Origin: Pseudomonadota bacterium
GTDB lineage: Bacteria > Desulfobacterota > Binatia > Binatales > Binataceae
Reading direction: 5' to 3'
Length of the DNA stretch: 64,000 nucleotides
Assembly (NCBI GenBank): GCA_021324755.1
Contig: JAJPIL010000014.1
Location: 310,001 to 374,000 of the forward strand
Below, in pieces: positions 29,372-38,511 of this stretch; positions within the stretch are counted from its first letter, which is position 1; each line of letters opens with the position of its first letter. Under the pieces are notes generated by a model. That model searched no databases. It saw only the letters and a list, made by a program, of their open reading frames with translations, and was not told the origin of the DNA. Both the position numbers and the translations under genes were made by a program.

Positions 29372-30601
29372 TTATGCTAGGTCGTAGCGGAAAATCGTGA
29401 TTCTGTGGCGCCGCCCTTCGTCGTAGCCGCGCCATTTGGCTTTAGGGACGTCCTGAGGACTTACCCGGCGAAAACCGAGCCGCTCGAACAGACGCGCCGC
29501 CGGAGCCTCCGTTGTGCAAGCAAACACGTAACGCAACCGGCGCGTGCGCGCCTGCTCGAGTAGTTCGTTGACTAGCTGCGAGGCGATCCCTTCGCCCTGA
29601 AAACGAGTCAACGTGTAGAGCGCGGTGATTTCGCCTGCTTTTTCGCGCCGGTAGGGTTCGGTGAGGAGCGAGCAAATTCCTGCCAACTGACCTTCGCTAC
29701 CTAAATGGTAGCCTACGCATGAGGGGAGTAAGCGCGCTATCTCTTCAGGCGTTCGATACAGAAGCGAGCCTTCGTTCTGCCCGCGCTCGATAAGAGCCTG
29801 CGCCTGTTCGAACTGGTCGACTGAAAGGGGCCGTGCGCTACCGTAGGGCGCTTTAGTGAACAGCGTGCCTTTACCCAAATAGCTAAACAGCTCCTCATAA
29901 ACGTCGCCTGGAGCTACCAGGTTCACCGAAGAGATGTCTTGTTGCAGGATTTGCGTTATAGCTCTAAGCACTCCGCGCCTGTTTTTGGCTTCTGCGCTGC
30001 GCGCAAAGCGCTCAAGTCGGCGCATTTCGAGAAATGCAAGGCGTTGACCAGAAGCGTCGCGCAAACCTCCTTCCCGCTCGAGCAGCACGACTTTAAAAAC
30101 TCGCAAGCGCGCGGCCAGATGGCGAGTCATGCGAAGGAAATCGTGAGCCTGGTCGGTTTTGATGGCGACAAGCGCTATCGCGCTTCGGCTCAGAGCAAGC
30201 CACAGTTCGCCGATCGTAGTGTCGGGCGGATATGGATGCCAGCGCTGGTATTGCACGGGTATGAGTATCTGGTTCACACTTTCCGGCTTAAGCCGCGACA
30301 AGCGCTTTGTTACGGTCGGTAAAGCGTTTTCCGTCGCCACCACAACGCAACGTGTTTGGTTGCGCTTAAGCTCGCGTAAAGTCTTCAATAGCGAGTTCAG
30401 CTCGGCTGAGCGACTTCCAGCCGGCGGCACGAGCGCGAAAAGCAGGCTTCTGCGCCGAAATTGCTGGAGATAGAAGCTCTTTTCGCTGAACAATTCGCGC
30501 AAAGATGTCGGTTCGGCGCGGTCTTGAGCAGATTTAACCGTGGAACAATCGCGATGTTCGTCGGCCGAAAACGGTTGCTTAGACGACGCCTGGAAGTTCA
30601 T
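29372..30601 (-). CDS. GNAT acetyltransferase resembling N-acetylglutamate synthase
   Basis: A 409-residue two-part protein. Residues 45-240 (SFYLQQFRRRSLLFALVPP, then a helix-strand series) occupy the place of the amino-acid-kinase domain in N-acetylglutamate synthase but lack its glycine-rich phosphate loops. Residues 240-409 are a GNAT domain. VAPGDVYEELFSYLGKGTLF lines up with the region before GNAT in ArgA, then come GEITALYTLTRFQGEGIASQLVNELL with the acetyl-CoA motif QGEGIA and LFERLGFRRVS. I think it is an ArgA-like enzyme or a relative; substrate is inferred. The ATG at 30601 has no good ribosome site, so the N-terminus is unsure. Confidence 0.7.
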   Translation of the reverse strand: MNFQASSKQPFSADEHRDCSTVKSAQDRAEPTSLRELFSEKSFYLQQFRRRSLLFALVPPAGSRSAELNSLLKTLRELKRNQTRCVVVATENALPTVTKRLSRLKPESVNQILIPVQYQRWHPYPPDTTIGELWLALSRSAIALVAIKTDQAHDFLRMTRHLAARLRVFKVVLLEREGGLRDASGQRLAFLEMRRLERFARSAEAKNRRGVLRAITQILQQDISSVNLVAPGDVYEELFSYLGKGTLFTKAPYGSARPLSVDQFEQAQALIERGQNEGSLLYRTPEEIARLLPSCVGYHLGSEGQLAGICSLLTEPYRREKAGEITALYTLTRFQGEGIASQLVNELLEQARTRRLRYVFACTTEAPAARLFERLGFRRVSPQDVPKAKWRGYDEGRRHRITIFRYDLA

Positions 30602-30790
30602 CTGTTTTGGGGAGAAGTTTACGGCTATAAGCTGAGCCTCTTTAACTCAACCGGAAATTGAAACAGCGCCGGCAGACTATGTTGGGCGGCATGCGCCACA
30701 ACTTCGAGCCTTGCGCTGGCCCAATGGAGTAAAGGGCGAAAAAAGGAATAATGGTCTTCCCGCCTGCGGAAGCGAAAACGAACAAGGACC

Positions 30791-31264
30791 CTACAGCTTG
30801 GCGTTCGAAGCTTCCAGCGGCAGACGGCTCGTCTCAAGGTCCGCGCCTGAAGATGGCGATGAGGCTATAATTTCCTTCAACGTGGCTTGAGAAAAAACCT
30901 CAAGTAGGGCCCGTTGGCCGTCTTCCCATACCCGGTACATCCTACAACCCGGCCGCAACAAGCAAGAATTGCTATTGTCTAGGCATATGTTGAGCGTAAT
31001 CGGCCCCTCGACGGCTTCAATGATGTCGCGAAAGGAGATGCTCTCGGGAGGTCGGGCCAGCTGATAGCCACCACCTGGTCCTCGCCGCGAGCGGACAAGA
31101 CCTGAGCGGATGAGGTCGCGAATTACTTTCTCCAGGAAGTGTTTGGGTATTTTCTCGTGAGCCGAAATCAATTCACCACTGGCAACGCCGTTTTGGCTAT
31201 CGGCAAGAAAGATCATCGCGCGAAGCGCGTATTCTATTTTGCGAGGAATCTGCAGCAGCCCCAT
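30791..31264 (-). CDS. Rrf2-family Fe-S transcriptional regulator
   Basis: A 157-residue winged-helix repressor or activator of the IscR/NsrR/RsrR group. The helix-turn-helix begins with KIEYALRAMIFLA and includes the wing RRGPGGGYQLARP. Three cysteines, Cys94, Cys101 and Cys107 in ICLDNSNSCLLRPGC, would hold a [2Fe-2S] or [4Fe-4S] cluster. Spacing is six and five, as opposed to IscR five and five. No isc or suf gene adjoins it; it lies 56 bases after riboflavin synthase on the same strand, so its targets are unknown. Confidence 0.9.
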   Translation of the reverse strand: MGLLQIPRKIEYALRAMIFLADSQNGVASGELISAHEKIPKHFLEKVIRDLIRSGLVRSRRGPGGGYQLARPPESISFRDIIEAVEGPITLNICLDNSNSCLLRPGCRMYRVWEDGQRALLEVFSQATLKEIIASSPSSGADLETSRLPLEASNAKL

Positions 31265-31320
31265 TGTAGCCTTCTCCTAGGCTGAACTTGCAGACCTAAA
31301 GTACCGCACGGCGCGACGTC

Positions 31321-31956
31321 TTAGCGGGCCAAGTCAGCTTGCCGATAGTCTGTACCGGGGTAAGACGAGCGATAAATCAGCAGTTTTTCGACATACTTTG
31401 CCAGCAAGTCGGCCTCGATATTGACCGCGCTGCCAGGCGATTTGAGACCGAGCGTGGTCACGCTCAAGGTATGGGGAATCAGTGCGCAGCTGAACTGCGC
31501 CCCGTCAACGCCGCACACGGTCAGGCTTACGCCATCCACTGCAACCGAGCCCTTCTCAACCAGATAGCGCGAAAGATGCTCAGGTGCCTTAAACGTAAAC
31601 ATCCGCGAGTCGCCTTCAGTTCTGATCGCAACGATTTCGCCGACACCGTCGACATGGCCGGTCACGAGATGGCCGCTTATTGACGCACCCATTCTAAGCG
31701 CTCGCTCAACGTTGACTCGATCTCCGGCACGCAATTCCCCTAGCACGGTGCGGCGCAAAGTTTCGGCGGACAGATCCATCGAGAGCCTAGAGCCTTCCTT
31801 CCGTACCACGGTAAGGCAGCATCCGTTGACCGCTATCGAATCTCCGATATTGATCTCGGCCACGGGCAACGTCGTACGGAGTGTCAAGACGGCTCCTTGC
31901 GCCGAGGGGGTAAACTCCTCGACGGTTGCTAGCTCTTCGACGATCCCGCTGAACAC
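31321..31956 (-). CDS. ribE: Riboflavin synthase, alpha chain
   Basis: It dismutates two lumazines to riboflavin and a pyrimidinedione, the last step of riboflavin synthesis. The 211 residues begin MFSGIVEELATVE and show the tandem lumazine-binding domains. The first has GDSIAVNGCCLTVV and ISGHLVTGHVDGVG; the second has GSVAVDGVSLTV and SVNIEADLLAKYVEKLL-like end. No other rib gene is present, so the pathway is split. The Rrf2 gene follows on the same strand and anmK lies upstream. Confidence 0.95.
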   Translation of the reverse strand: MFSGIVEELATVEEFTPSAQGAVLTLRTTLPVAEINIGDSIAVNGCCLTVVRKEGSRLSMDLSAETLRRTVLGELRAGDRVNVERALRMGASISGHLVTGHVDGVGEIVAIRTEGDSRMFTFKAPEHLSRYLVEKGSVAVDGVSLTVCGVDGAQFSCALIPHTLSVTTLGLKSPGSAVNIEADLLAKYVEKLLIYRSSYPGTDYRQADLAR

Positions 31957-32046
31957 CTCTGCTCCTTACGAGAAAGTGTTTGTAGCCGCCAAACCCATTA
32001 TAGCGTGCCTTTTGTCAGGTGCCAACTGGCATAAAACAGGCAAGCT

Positions 32047-33453
32047 TCAAGGCAGGAGAGCCGAAATGAGGCAATACGTTCCAGGCGTGGGCGGAAGGGT
32101 CAACTTACCCAGCACCGCTTTGCGCTTGGCACCGGTGACGCTGGGTATATTCCCTGCTCGGCCGCAGAGCATCTCGTAGCCAAGAATCGCAAAAGCGATC
32201 GCTTCTATCGCGTCCCCGTTTACTCCTAGGTCGTCGGCGGTAATAACCGAAATTCCGTCCAGCTCCGCCGCAAGCATTCGCCTAAGCGTCCTGTTATGGG
32301 CACCGCCTCCGGTTAAAATCATCTCGTCAACCGCGCCGCATGGCAGCACGAAGCGGCGCAAAGCGTCGGCAATCGAGCGTGCGGTGAGCGCGGTCAGCGT
32401 GGCGATAATGTCTTCGGCTGGCAAGGCAAGACGCCGGGCTTGGCTCAGGACACGGTCAGCAAACGCAAGTCCAAATTCTTCGCGCCCAGTAGACTTTGGC
32501 GGTTTACGGGCGAAGTAAGGATGACTCATCAGTTCGCGCAGCAGAGGATCGCATACGTTGCCGCGAGCCGCCATTCGCCCATCCCTGTCCATCTTAGCTC
32601 GGCCGTTGCTTAGTTTGCTCATCACCGCGTCGATCAGCACGTTGCCCGGCCCGGTATCGAATGCGAAAACGCGCTTGTCATCGGGCTTTGCTGCCGCGGG
32701 CAGGTAGGTCGCGTTAGCGATTCCGCCAATATTCTGGACCACCCTGGCACGCCCCGGATCGCTGAATAAACAGACGTGGGCAAGTGGCGCAAGCGGCGCT
32801 CCTTCGCCTCCGACTGCGATATCCATCGGGCGAAAATCCGCCACTACCGGAACTCCGGTAAGCGCCGCTATCACAGCCGGCTCGCCCAGTTGCAAGGTGG
32901 AAGCGACCTGACCCTGGCGAGCTCGGCTCGGCGGAAGATGAAAAAAAGTGTGACCGTGAGAAGCGATAAAGCATAAATCAGCGGGTTGGACGCGCATCTT
33001 GCGCATCAGCTTCAGCGCAGCCTGGCCAAGCGCACGACCCAAGAGAAAATTCAGGCTCGAGAGCTCCTGCTTAGTTGATGGTGTGCCTATTCCCCTTGAA
33101 AACTCGTTCGTCTGATAACTCGCTCCACCTGGAAAGCTTTCCGTTCCGGATGCCTCGTCAAATACGTAGCCTGGGTCATCCGGCTGGTCGGTTGCGGCCA
33201 AAAGCCGCTTGCGCAAAGAATCCGAGTACGGATAAGTGGCAAAACCCAAAAGTTCGCAGCGAGGCCTCTCGACGCTTTCAGTCAGCTTGACCAGCGCCGC
33301 CGAGATTCCGTCGTGCGACGTACCGGACATGAGCCCTATCGCCAACTGGGTCGTGCCCGTTTGTGCCCCACTTCGGCGCCTGATGAGGGTAGACTTTAGC
33401 CGAGCGCCCGGTTTGCGGATGGTCCAGCGTTCGCTCCCTTTTTGCGAAGCCAT
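32047..33453 (-). CDS. anmK: Anhydro-N-acetylmuramic acid kinase
   Basis: It opens the 1,6-anhydro ring of anhydro-MurNAc and phosphorylates it, returning wall sugars to MurNAc-6-phosphate. The family start IGLMSGTSHDGISAALV appears at residue 39, after a basic lead of about 38 residues with no clear ribosome site. The true start may therefore be internal. FAFDTGPGNVLID holds the catalytic Asp. SHGHTFFH and GGGAHN are also typical. nagA, 2.5 kb upstream on the same strand, would serve the same recycling route. Confidence 0.93.
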   Translation of the reverse strand: MASQKGSERWTIRKPGARLKSTLIRRRSGAQTGTTQLAIGLMSGTSHDGISAALVKLTESVERPRCELLGFATYPYSDSLRKRLLAATDQPDDPGYVFDEASGTESFPGGASYQTNEFSRGIGTPSTKQELSSLNFLLGRALGQAALKLMRKMRVQPADLCFIASHGHTFFHLPPSRARQGQVASTLQLGEPAVIAALTGVPVVADFRPMDIAVGGEGAPLAPLAHVCLFSDPGRARVVQNIGGIANATYLPAAAKPDDKRVFAFDTGPGNVLIDAVMSKLSNGRAKMDRDGRMAARGNVCDPLLRELMSHPYFARKPPKSTGREEFGLAFADRVLSQARRLALPAEDIIATLTALTARSIADALRRFVLPCGAVDEMILTGGGAHNRTLRRMLAAELDGISVITADDLGVNGDAIEAIAFAILGYEMLCGRAGNIPSVTGAKRKAVLGKLTLPPTPGTYCLISALLP

Positions 33454-33524
33454 CGCGTGTGGCTGCTAAGCTTTAGCGCATCTTAAAGCGTGTTTCCACG
33501 AGCCGATTCTTCGAAGCCCGGGGG

Positions 33525-34742
33525 CTATTCGGGCGAGCGTCCAAGCAAAGTGTGACGTACTTTGGCATACGCAGCCAATAAAAGGTGCAGACCCGATGGT
33601 AAGGCAATTTCGCCTCGTGAAGAGTGCGCATCAGGGTTGATGATGACTTTTTCGCCTTGATGCCACTGGACGAGCAGCACCTTGTGTGCGATCTGTCGGC
33701 CCGTCGTCGGATCGATGGCGAAGTCGCCGTAGCAGGTTCGGGTACGAAGGTCGTTGAACGCTTGTCGTAGTTTTAGCTGATCGAGCGTGCCGACGCGCCT
33801 TACGGCTTCGAGCGCGAGCAGCGCCCCCGCGTATGCTTGAGCAGCCGGGTAATCGCATCCTACCGCAGGATTAGTCGCCGCCATTCGGCGAGCAAATTCG
33901 CTGGAGTTTGGGCCCAGCTCCGGATCGGCGACCGCATCCGGTTCCCATTGACTCGGTCCCACAATTCCGTCGGCCGAAGGCCCCATCAACCGACCAAACG
34001 CGCTAACTCCGGCAGCAACGCACGCTAACACCGGAAGATTACAAGAAGACTCGACCGCAGCTTGCATCAAGCTTACGTCTTCCTCAAAGCTCCCCGCACT
34101 GACGAGCACGTTGCTTCGCGTCTGACGAATCTGGTTAAAAATTTCCGCCAAAGTCGTGGGATCGCGTCGCGCAACTACTCGCTTTAGCCTGATTCTTACG
34201 CCTCGGCGCCTAATGGCAGGGCCGGAGCATCGAGCCCTAAAACCCTCGATCACGGCCTCGGCGAACTTGCTCGGCGAACTTACGAGCGCCACGCGTTTTC
34301 GCCAAAATTTAAGTCCCGCAATCAGGAGAGCTAATTGCTCAAAGTAGCTGCTTGCCGGACTGAGCACGCCCACGACCATGCGCCATCCAGCCTGATAAAT
34401 GTCGTCGGCGGCTCCTCCATGGTTGACCATCACCATGCCGGCCTGTTCGACGATCGCTCCAGCCACCCGTACGAGATCGCTGCCATAGGGGCTAAGGATT
34501 ATGTCGGCGCCTTTGTCAAAGCAGAGATGGCGGTAAATCTCGCCGCAACGGTCTGGTTGGCTGCCGTCATCGTGGCACACCAAATCCACTTTAAGCCGCT
34601 GAATACCAACTTTTATCCCGCCCTGCCCGTTCGTCTCATCAACCAGCAGCCGAAGCGCTGCCAGCGCCTGCCGACCCATCGAGGCATAACGCCCGGTCAA
34701 AGCCAGCGAAAGGCCGATTTTTAAAGCTCCCACGTGGCTCAT
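33525..34742 (-). CDS. Periplasmic-binding-protein-like (LivJ/AmiC type), no signal peptide
   Basis: A 405-residue type-1 solute-binding fold (Peripla_BP_6), as in branched-chain amino-acid or amide receptors. LKIGLSLALTGRYASMGRQALAALRLLVDE opens the first lobe directly at residue 7, with no signal sequence. An in-frame stop lies six codons before the ATG, so no longer N-terminus is possible in this sequence. This points to a cytosolic sensor of the AmiC kind, or to a broken export signal. No ABC permease or ATPase gene is near. The ligand is unknown. Confidence 0.8.
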   Translation of the reverse strand: MSHVGALKIGLSLALTGRYASMGRQALAALRLLVDETNGQGGIKVGIQRLKVDLVCHDDGSQPDRCGEIYRHLCFDKGADIILSPYGSDLVRVAGAIVEQAGMVMVNHGGAADDIYQAGWRMVVGVLSPASSYFEQLALLIAGLKFWRKRVALVSSPSKFAEAVIEGFRARCSGPAIRRRGVRIRLKRVVARRDPTTLAEIFNQIRQTRSNVLVSAGSFEEDVSLMQAAVESSCNLPVLACVAAGVSAFGRLMGPSADGIVGPSQWEPDAVADPELGPNSSEFARRMAATNPAVGCDYPAAQAYAGALLALEAVRRVGTLDQLKLRQAFNDLRTRTCYGDFAIDPTTGRQIAHKVLLVQWHQGEKVIINPDAHSSRGEIALPSGLHLLLAAYAKVRHTLLGRSPE

Positions 34743-34962
34743 CTTAATTGTAAAAGCCTAAGCAACTTGCGCACGGTAAGCTTACAAATCTTGCGCGGGT
34801 AGAATTGGATTACGTTGACAGAGGCGGTCTGTGATGCAATGCGGCGATACATCGGGCTTTCGACTCTACAAGCTGACGAATCTTGCTCGAGACCTTCTCC
34901 GAGAAAGAAAAGAGAGACCCGTTCAGAGTTCTGGTGAGCGCTTTTTGGCTAGCGGCAGACGC

Positions 34963-35844
34963 TCAAGCCGCTTCCACCTCCGCGATTCCGTCGCTTATAA
35001 CCGGCAAACCTTGGGGATTGAGCGTGACGTAGGAATACACGTGTCGCGTTCCGTTAACCTGCTCCAGCCATAACTTGGTTGTGAGCACCTGGCCGGGGAA
35101 CACCGGACGCGAAAAACGAGCGCGCATTCGCTTGAGCCGAAGTGGGTTGCGCGCGCACAGGCTATCGATCACTGCCTTTGAGGCAAAGGCCATCGTACAA
35201 AGCCCGTGGACGATTATTCCAGGCAATCCGACCCGTCGCGCAACCTCCTCGTCCAGATGGATCGGATTAAAGTCGCCCGATGCTTTGGCGTAGCGCACGG
35301 TCTGGTCGGGATCGATACTTTGCGTCACCACCGTTACGGGTTCGTCTTGGCGCAACGCGTTCGCAGCGCGGCGCTGAGCGCGGTCAGGACGCGACATCGC
35401 TTCGCGCAATTGGCCTCTGGCGCGCAGCCGAACAAAGCCAGTAAAAAGAATGTTCTGTACCGGTACGCCCTTATCGTTGGTTGCGGCAATTTCGACGCTG
35501 AGCGTCTCGCCATGGGGCAATACCTCGATGTTGGCGATGCGAGCGATGCTGCTTATCCGGTCGCCAGGACGTATTGGAGCGAGATACTCCATGTTCTCCT
35601 CGGTATGAAGGATGCGCGTCAGGTCAAGGCCGAGCTCGGGATCGGAAGCTGCCTGAAGCATGGCTGGCCAAGTAGCGGCAGCACCGAACAGCGGCGGCGC
35701 AACCAGCCCGCCTGGACGATCGGTGTCAAAATAGATAGGGTTGTCCTCGTTGCATGCAAGCGCGTACTCGCGGATCGCCTGTGCGCTGACTTCGGTAGTA
35801 ATCGCGGGATAGACCTTGCCAATGCAGTTCTTATTGAGCGGCAT
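34963..35844 (-). CDS. MaoC-type hydratase with two hot-dog domains
   Basis: A 293-residue (R)-specific enoyl-CoA hydratase-like enzyme. The N-terminal hot-dog part (residues 1-140) is of the FAS1-like dehydratase type with a disrupted site. The C-terminal part carries the hydratase-2 motif ASGDFNPIHLDEEVA, in which Asp and His are catalytic, and GLPGIIVHGLCTMAF. It probably hydrates a trans-2-enoyl-CoA in fatty-acid or side-chain degradation. It stands alone here between two gaps. Confidence 0.85.
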   Translation of the reverse strand: MPLNKNCIGKVYPAITTEVSAQAIREYALACNEDNPIYFDTDRPGGLVAPPLFGAAATWPAMLQAASDPELGLDLTRILHTEENMEYLAPIRPGDRISSIARIANIEVLPHGETLSVEIAATNDKGVPVQNILFTGFVRLRARGQLREAMSRPDRAQRRAANALRQDEPVTVVTQSIDPDQTVRYAKASGDFNPIHLDEEVARRVGLPGIIVHGLCTMAFASKAVIDSLCARNPLRLKRMRARFSRPVFPGQVLTTKLWLEQVNGTRHVYSYVTLNPQGLPVISDGIAEVEAA

Positions 35845-35938
35845 CTACGCCCGGTTCTCCCCTCTACCTAAGATTAATCATGTCCAGTAAAGTCAATTCT
35901 TGCAAACGCGGAGCTCGGCCACTTCACGAACTCCCTGA

Positions 35939-37069
35939 TTAGCTTTGATGAGTCAATTCTTGCCCTGCTACGAATACTGCCTTCAGCTTGAGATGGCGGT
36001 CCAGAACCAATAGGTCGGCCCGAGCACCCTTCTTTATAACTCCGCGGTCCTTTAACCCCAGAAGGCGCGCGGGATTGGTCGATGCCATCGAGACGGCTTG
36101 CTCGATCGTCGCGCCGGCCGTTTCGATCATCACTCGCACGCAGTCAATTAAAAAGCTCAAGCTACCGGCTAATTGCCCCGTGGGACGGCGGGCCGCGCAG
36201 CCTTCGGCAACGGCGTCCCGCCCCGCCCCCCAACAGTTGGCGCGGGCCTTGGGGTCGAACGATTTAAGCGCCACGCTGTCACTGGTTAGGATTATTCCGT
36301 CGCTACCTCGTGCGTGGAGTGCCAGGCGCAGCATTGCCGGATGGACATGAACGCCGTCGGCGATGAGTGCCGCGTAGGCTTCGCTTGCAAGCAAGCCGGC
36401 GCCGGCGATTCCGGGCTCACGGTGATGAATCGGTCGCATCGCATTGAACAGATGCGTAAACATGCGTGCTCCGGCTTCAACGCCCGCCATCGCTTGGTCA
36501 AGCGTAGCGTCGGAATGCCCCATCGATACGACTACCGAGCGCTCGACCAGCAGCCCGATCGCGTCGAGTGCGCCCTCTAATTCAGGCGCAAGCGTGAGCA
36601 CTCTGAGTAGGCTTAGTCCCAAAACGGTCTCCAGTGCTTCTTTGCTCGGTGTGAGAGTATGCGGCGGATGGACGCCCAGACGCGACTGAGCAATGAAGGG
36701 GCCCTCGAGATGCATGCCGAGAATCGTTGCGTATCCGGAAGCTTGCTCCACCTCTTGCGCCGCCGTCGCTACTGCCTCGTGGACCCGAACGAGATCGTCA
36801 AGCGGAGCTGTGATCGCCGTGGGCAAAAACGAGGTTGTCCCTTTTTGCGCCATCACGCGAGCGAGCGATACGAGGTCCTCGACCCGCGCTTCCATCACGT
36901 CGAACGTCTCGGCGCCGTTGACTTGAAGGTCGATGAGACCCGGAATTATGTAGTCAGCTCCGCCTGGCGCAGCTTCAACAGACTCGATTACACTGGAAAA
37001 CGTAACCCTGCCGCTAAAGGCTTTACGTCGGGCGCCGACGATTATCCCTTTTAAGGCTCTGTGTCGCAC
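35939..37069 (-). CDS. nagA: N-acetylglucosamine-6-phosphate deacetylase
   Basis: It removes acetate from GlcNAc-6-phosphate in amino-sugar and wall recycling. The amidohydrolase barrel shows PGLIDLQVNGA (Gln and Asn in place of the HxH pair, as in E. coli NagA). It also shows MHLEGPFIAQ with the metal Glu, SMGHSDAT, and HLFNAMRPIHHREPG. The catalytic Asp is in LTSDSVAL. At 376 residues it has family length. A small conserved-looking gene ends upstream. nagB or nagK is not seen. Confidence 0.92.
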   Translation of the reverse strand: MRHRALKGIIVGARRKAFSGRVTFSSVIESVEAAPGGADYIIPGLIDLQVNGAETFDVMEARVEDLVSLARVMAQKGTTSFLPTAITAPLDDLVRVHEAVATAAQEVEQASGYATILGMHLEGPFIAQSRLGVHPPHTLTPSKEALETVLGLSLLRVLTLAPELEGALDAIGLLVERSVVVSMGHSDATLDQAMAGVEAGARMFTHLFNAMRPIHHREPGIAGAGLLASEAYAALIADGVHVHPAMLRLALHARGSDGIILTSDSVALKSFDPKARANCWGAGRDAVAEGCAARRPTGQLAGSLSFLIDCVRVMIETAGATIEQAVSMASTNPARLLGLKDRGVIKKGARADLLVLDRHLKLKAVFVAGQELTHQS

Positions 37070-37085
37070 GCTCTTCGACGGACCC

Positions 37086-37337
37086 TTAGTTCGCTCCGAA
37101 GCGCTCGGCGATTAAGCGTGAAAAGCGCGGAAGGTAGACCAAATCAAAGACTGCCTCCTTGTCGGGAAACATAGCCAGAATCGCTCGCTTCAGGGCGAGC
37201 ACATGATTCCATCCCTCGTCGACAGTAAGCTTCGGATCTTGGAGAATAATCGCAGTAGTGAGGTCCACCAAAAAGCGCATGCGGCGCATCATACGCTCCT
37301 CTTTAGCTAGTTCTGCTTCCCTTCTGGGGTCGCCCAT
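37086..37337 (-). CDS. Small alpha-helical protein, unknown function
   Basis: An 83-residue protein from ATG 37337, which has AGGAGG ten bases upstream; the open frame to 37373 lacks this support. It is a soluble, probably all-helical protein with a basic first third (RREAELAKEERMMRRMRF). The last part, FPDKEAVFDLVYLPRFSRLIAERFG, looks conserved in style. It lies 16 bases before nagA on the same strand, so they may share a transcript. I do not recognise a family. Confidence 0.7.
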   Translation of the reverse strand: MGDPRREAELAKEERMMRRMRFLVDLTTAIILQDPKLTVDEGWNHVLALKRAILAMFPDKEAVFDLVYLPRFSRLIAERFGAN

Positions 37338-37557
37338 TGCGTTTTTACCTCCTGGTTGCGATTGTGAAGGCAAGGATCACTATACCATCGCATAAGGCCG
37401 GCGCTTTATACACTTATGCCGAGCGGCGCGAACAAGCGCCGTTTGCCGGGGCAGAGTTGTGGGTCGACCTCGTTTCCCATCTTCTGGCAGAACAGCGTCA
37501 AGCGTATAGTGTAGCGCCTGATTTTTTAATCGCGGGATCGACGGAGTCCCAAGGAGA

Positions 37558-38496
37558 ATGAGACAGGATAGACGGCCTCATCTTAGAAGTAGCTTTATCT
37601 ACTTGGCGAACGCGGTCAGGGACTTGACTGCCAACTGGCAGGTCTTCGCGCTGACGCTCGGGCCACTAGCGATCGTGACGGCACTGTGCTTGATGCCTGA
37701 CGCGCTTGAATTGCAGCGCCAGCTATCACAATTGCTTTCGCCTAATCTCCATACCGTTCGCGTTAGCGCGGTTGTGAGTGTCAAAGCTCAACCTTTGCCC
37801 GGACCAACGTTTCCGTCCTGGGGCACGCGGATTTTGCATTATGTTTTTCTCGCGCTTACGGTCGGAGCAAATTTGTTGGTCCTGTGCGCGCTCGCTCGGA
37901 TTCGGGCAGGTATTCGTGAAGCGAGCGCTGTAAAGGAGGCGCTTGCGGTTTACCGACGAGCAGCAACCCTCGTAGGGCCGTTTCTATGGGTGTTCTTCCT
38001 GCAGGTCGTGACCACTGTGCTCGGGCTTGTCTTGCTGGTTGTACCGGGCGTGCTGGCTTACGTGTGGCTTTATTTTGCTCAGTATGCGGTGGTGATGGAT
38101 GACCAGCGCAGTTGGCCAGCATTGCTTTTTAGCCGCGAGCTGATGCGCGGCTGTTTTTTTGCCGCGGCGACCCGGATCGTGGTGTTTCTGGCCGTGTGGT
38201 CGGGTTTCAACTCCTGGACCGGTGGGGCTTTCGTGTTGATAAGCTGGCTTCTGGGCTTTATCGGGGTGATGACTGGTTTTGTGTGGCTCGGGGTGTTTTT
38301 GGCCGACTTGCTGGCCACGAGCGTGGGATACGTGACGATCGCCTTTTTCTTTGCAGCCGGGGCGCGTTTGTACGAGGACTTAAATCAGTTGCGCCAGGCC
38401 CGAATTGGCGCGAGAGTGCCACCTGAGGTTGCGGTGCAACAACCCGCGCAAAACGCTTCGACGCCCACCGAACCGCTCAGCGCTAGGCTCACATGA
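37558..38496 (+). CDS. Multi-pass membrane protein, unknown function
   Basis: A 312-residue integral membrane protein. Hydrophobic helices lie near residues 28-46, 92-114, 138-166, 168-182, 205-225 and 232-275. The pattern, with Pro-rich breaks (VVPGVLAYVWLYFAQYAVVMDD), resembles DUF975-like or glycerophosphodiester-phosphodiesterase membrane domains. The GAG of AAGGAG ends one base before ATG 37558, too close for a normal site, so initiation may be weak or further in. Its stop is 15 bases from the convergent stop of glutamate dehydrogenase. Confidence 0.7.
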   Translation: MRQDRRPHLRSSFIYLANAVRDLTANWQVFALTLGPLAIVTALCLMPDALELQRQLSQLLSPNLHTVRVSAVVSVKAQPLPGPTFPSWGTRILHYVFLALTVGANLLVLCALARIRAGIREASAVKEALAVYRRAATLVGPFLWVFFLQVVTTVLGLVLLVVPGVLAYVWLYFAQYAVVMDDQRSWPALLFSRELMRGCFFAAATRIVVFLAVWSGFNSWTGGAFVLISWLLGFIGVMTGFVWLGVFLADLLATSVGYVTIAFFFAAGARLYEDLNQLRQARIGARVPPEVAVQQPAQNASTPTEPLSARLT

Positions 38497-38511
38497 GCAA
38501 GCGCTCGAGCG

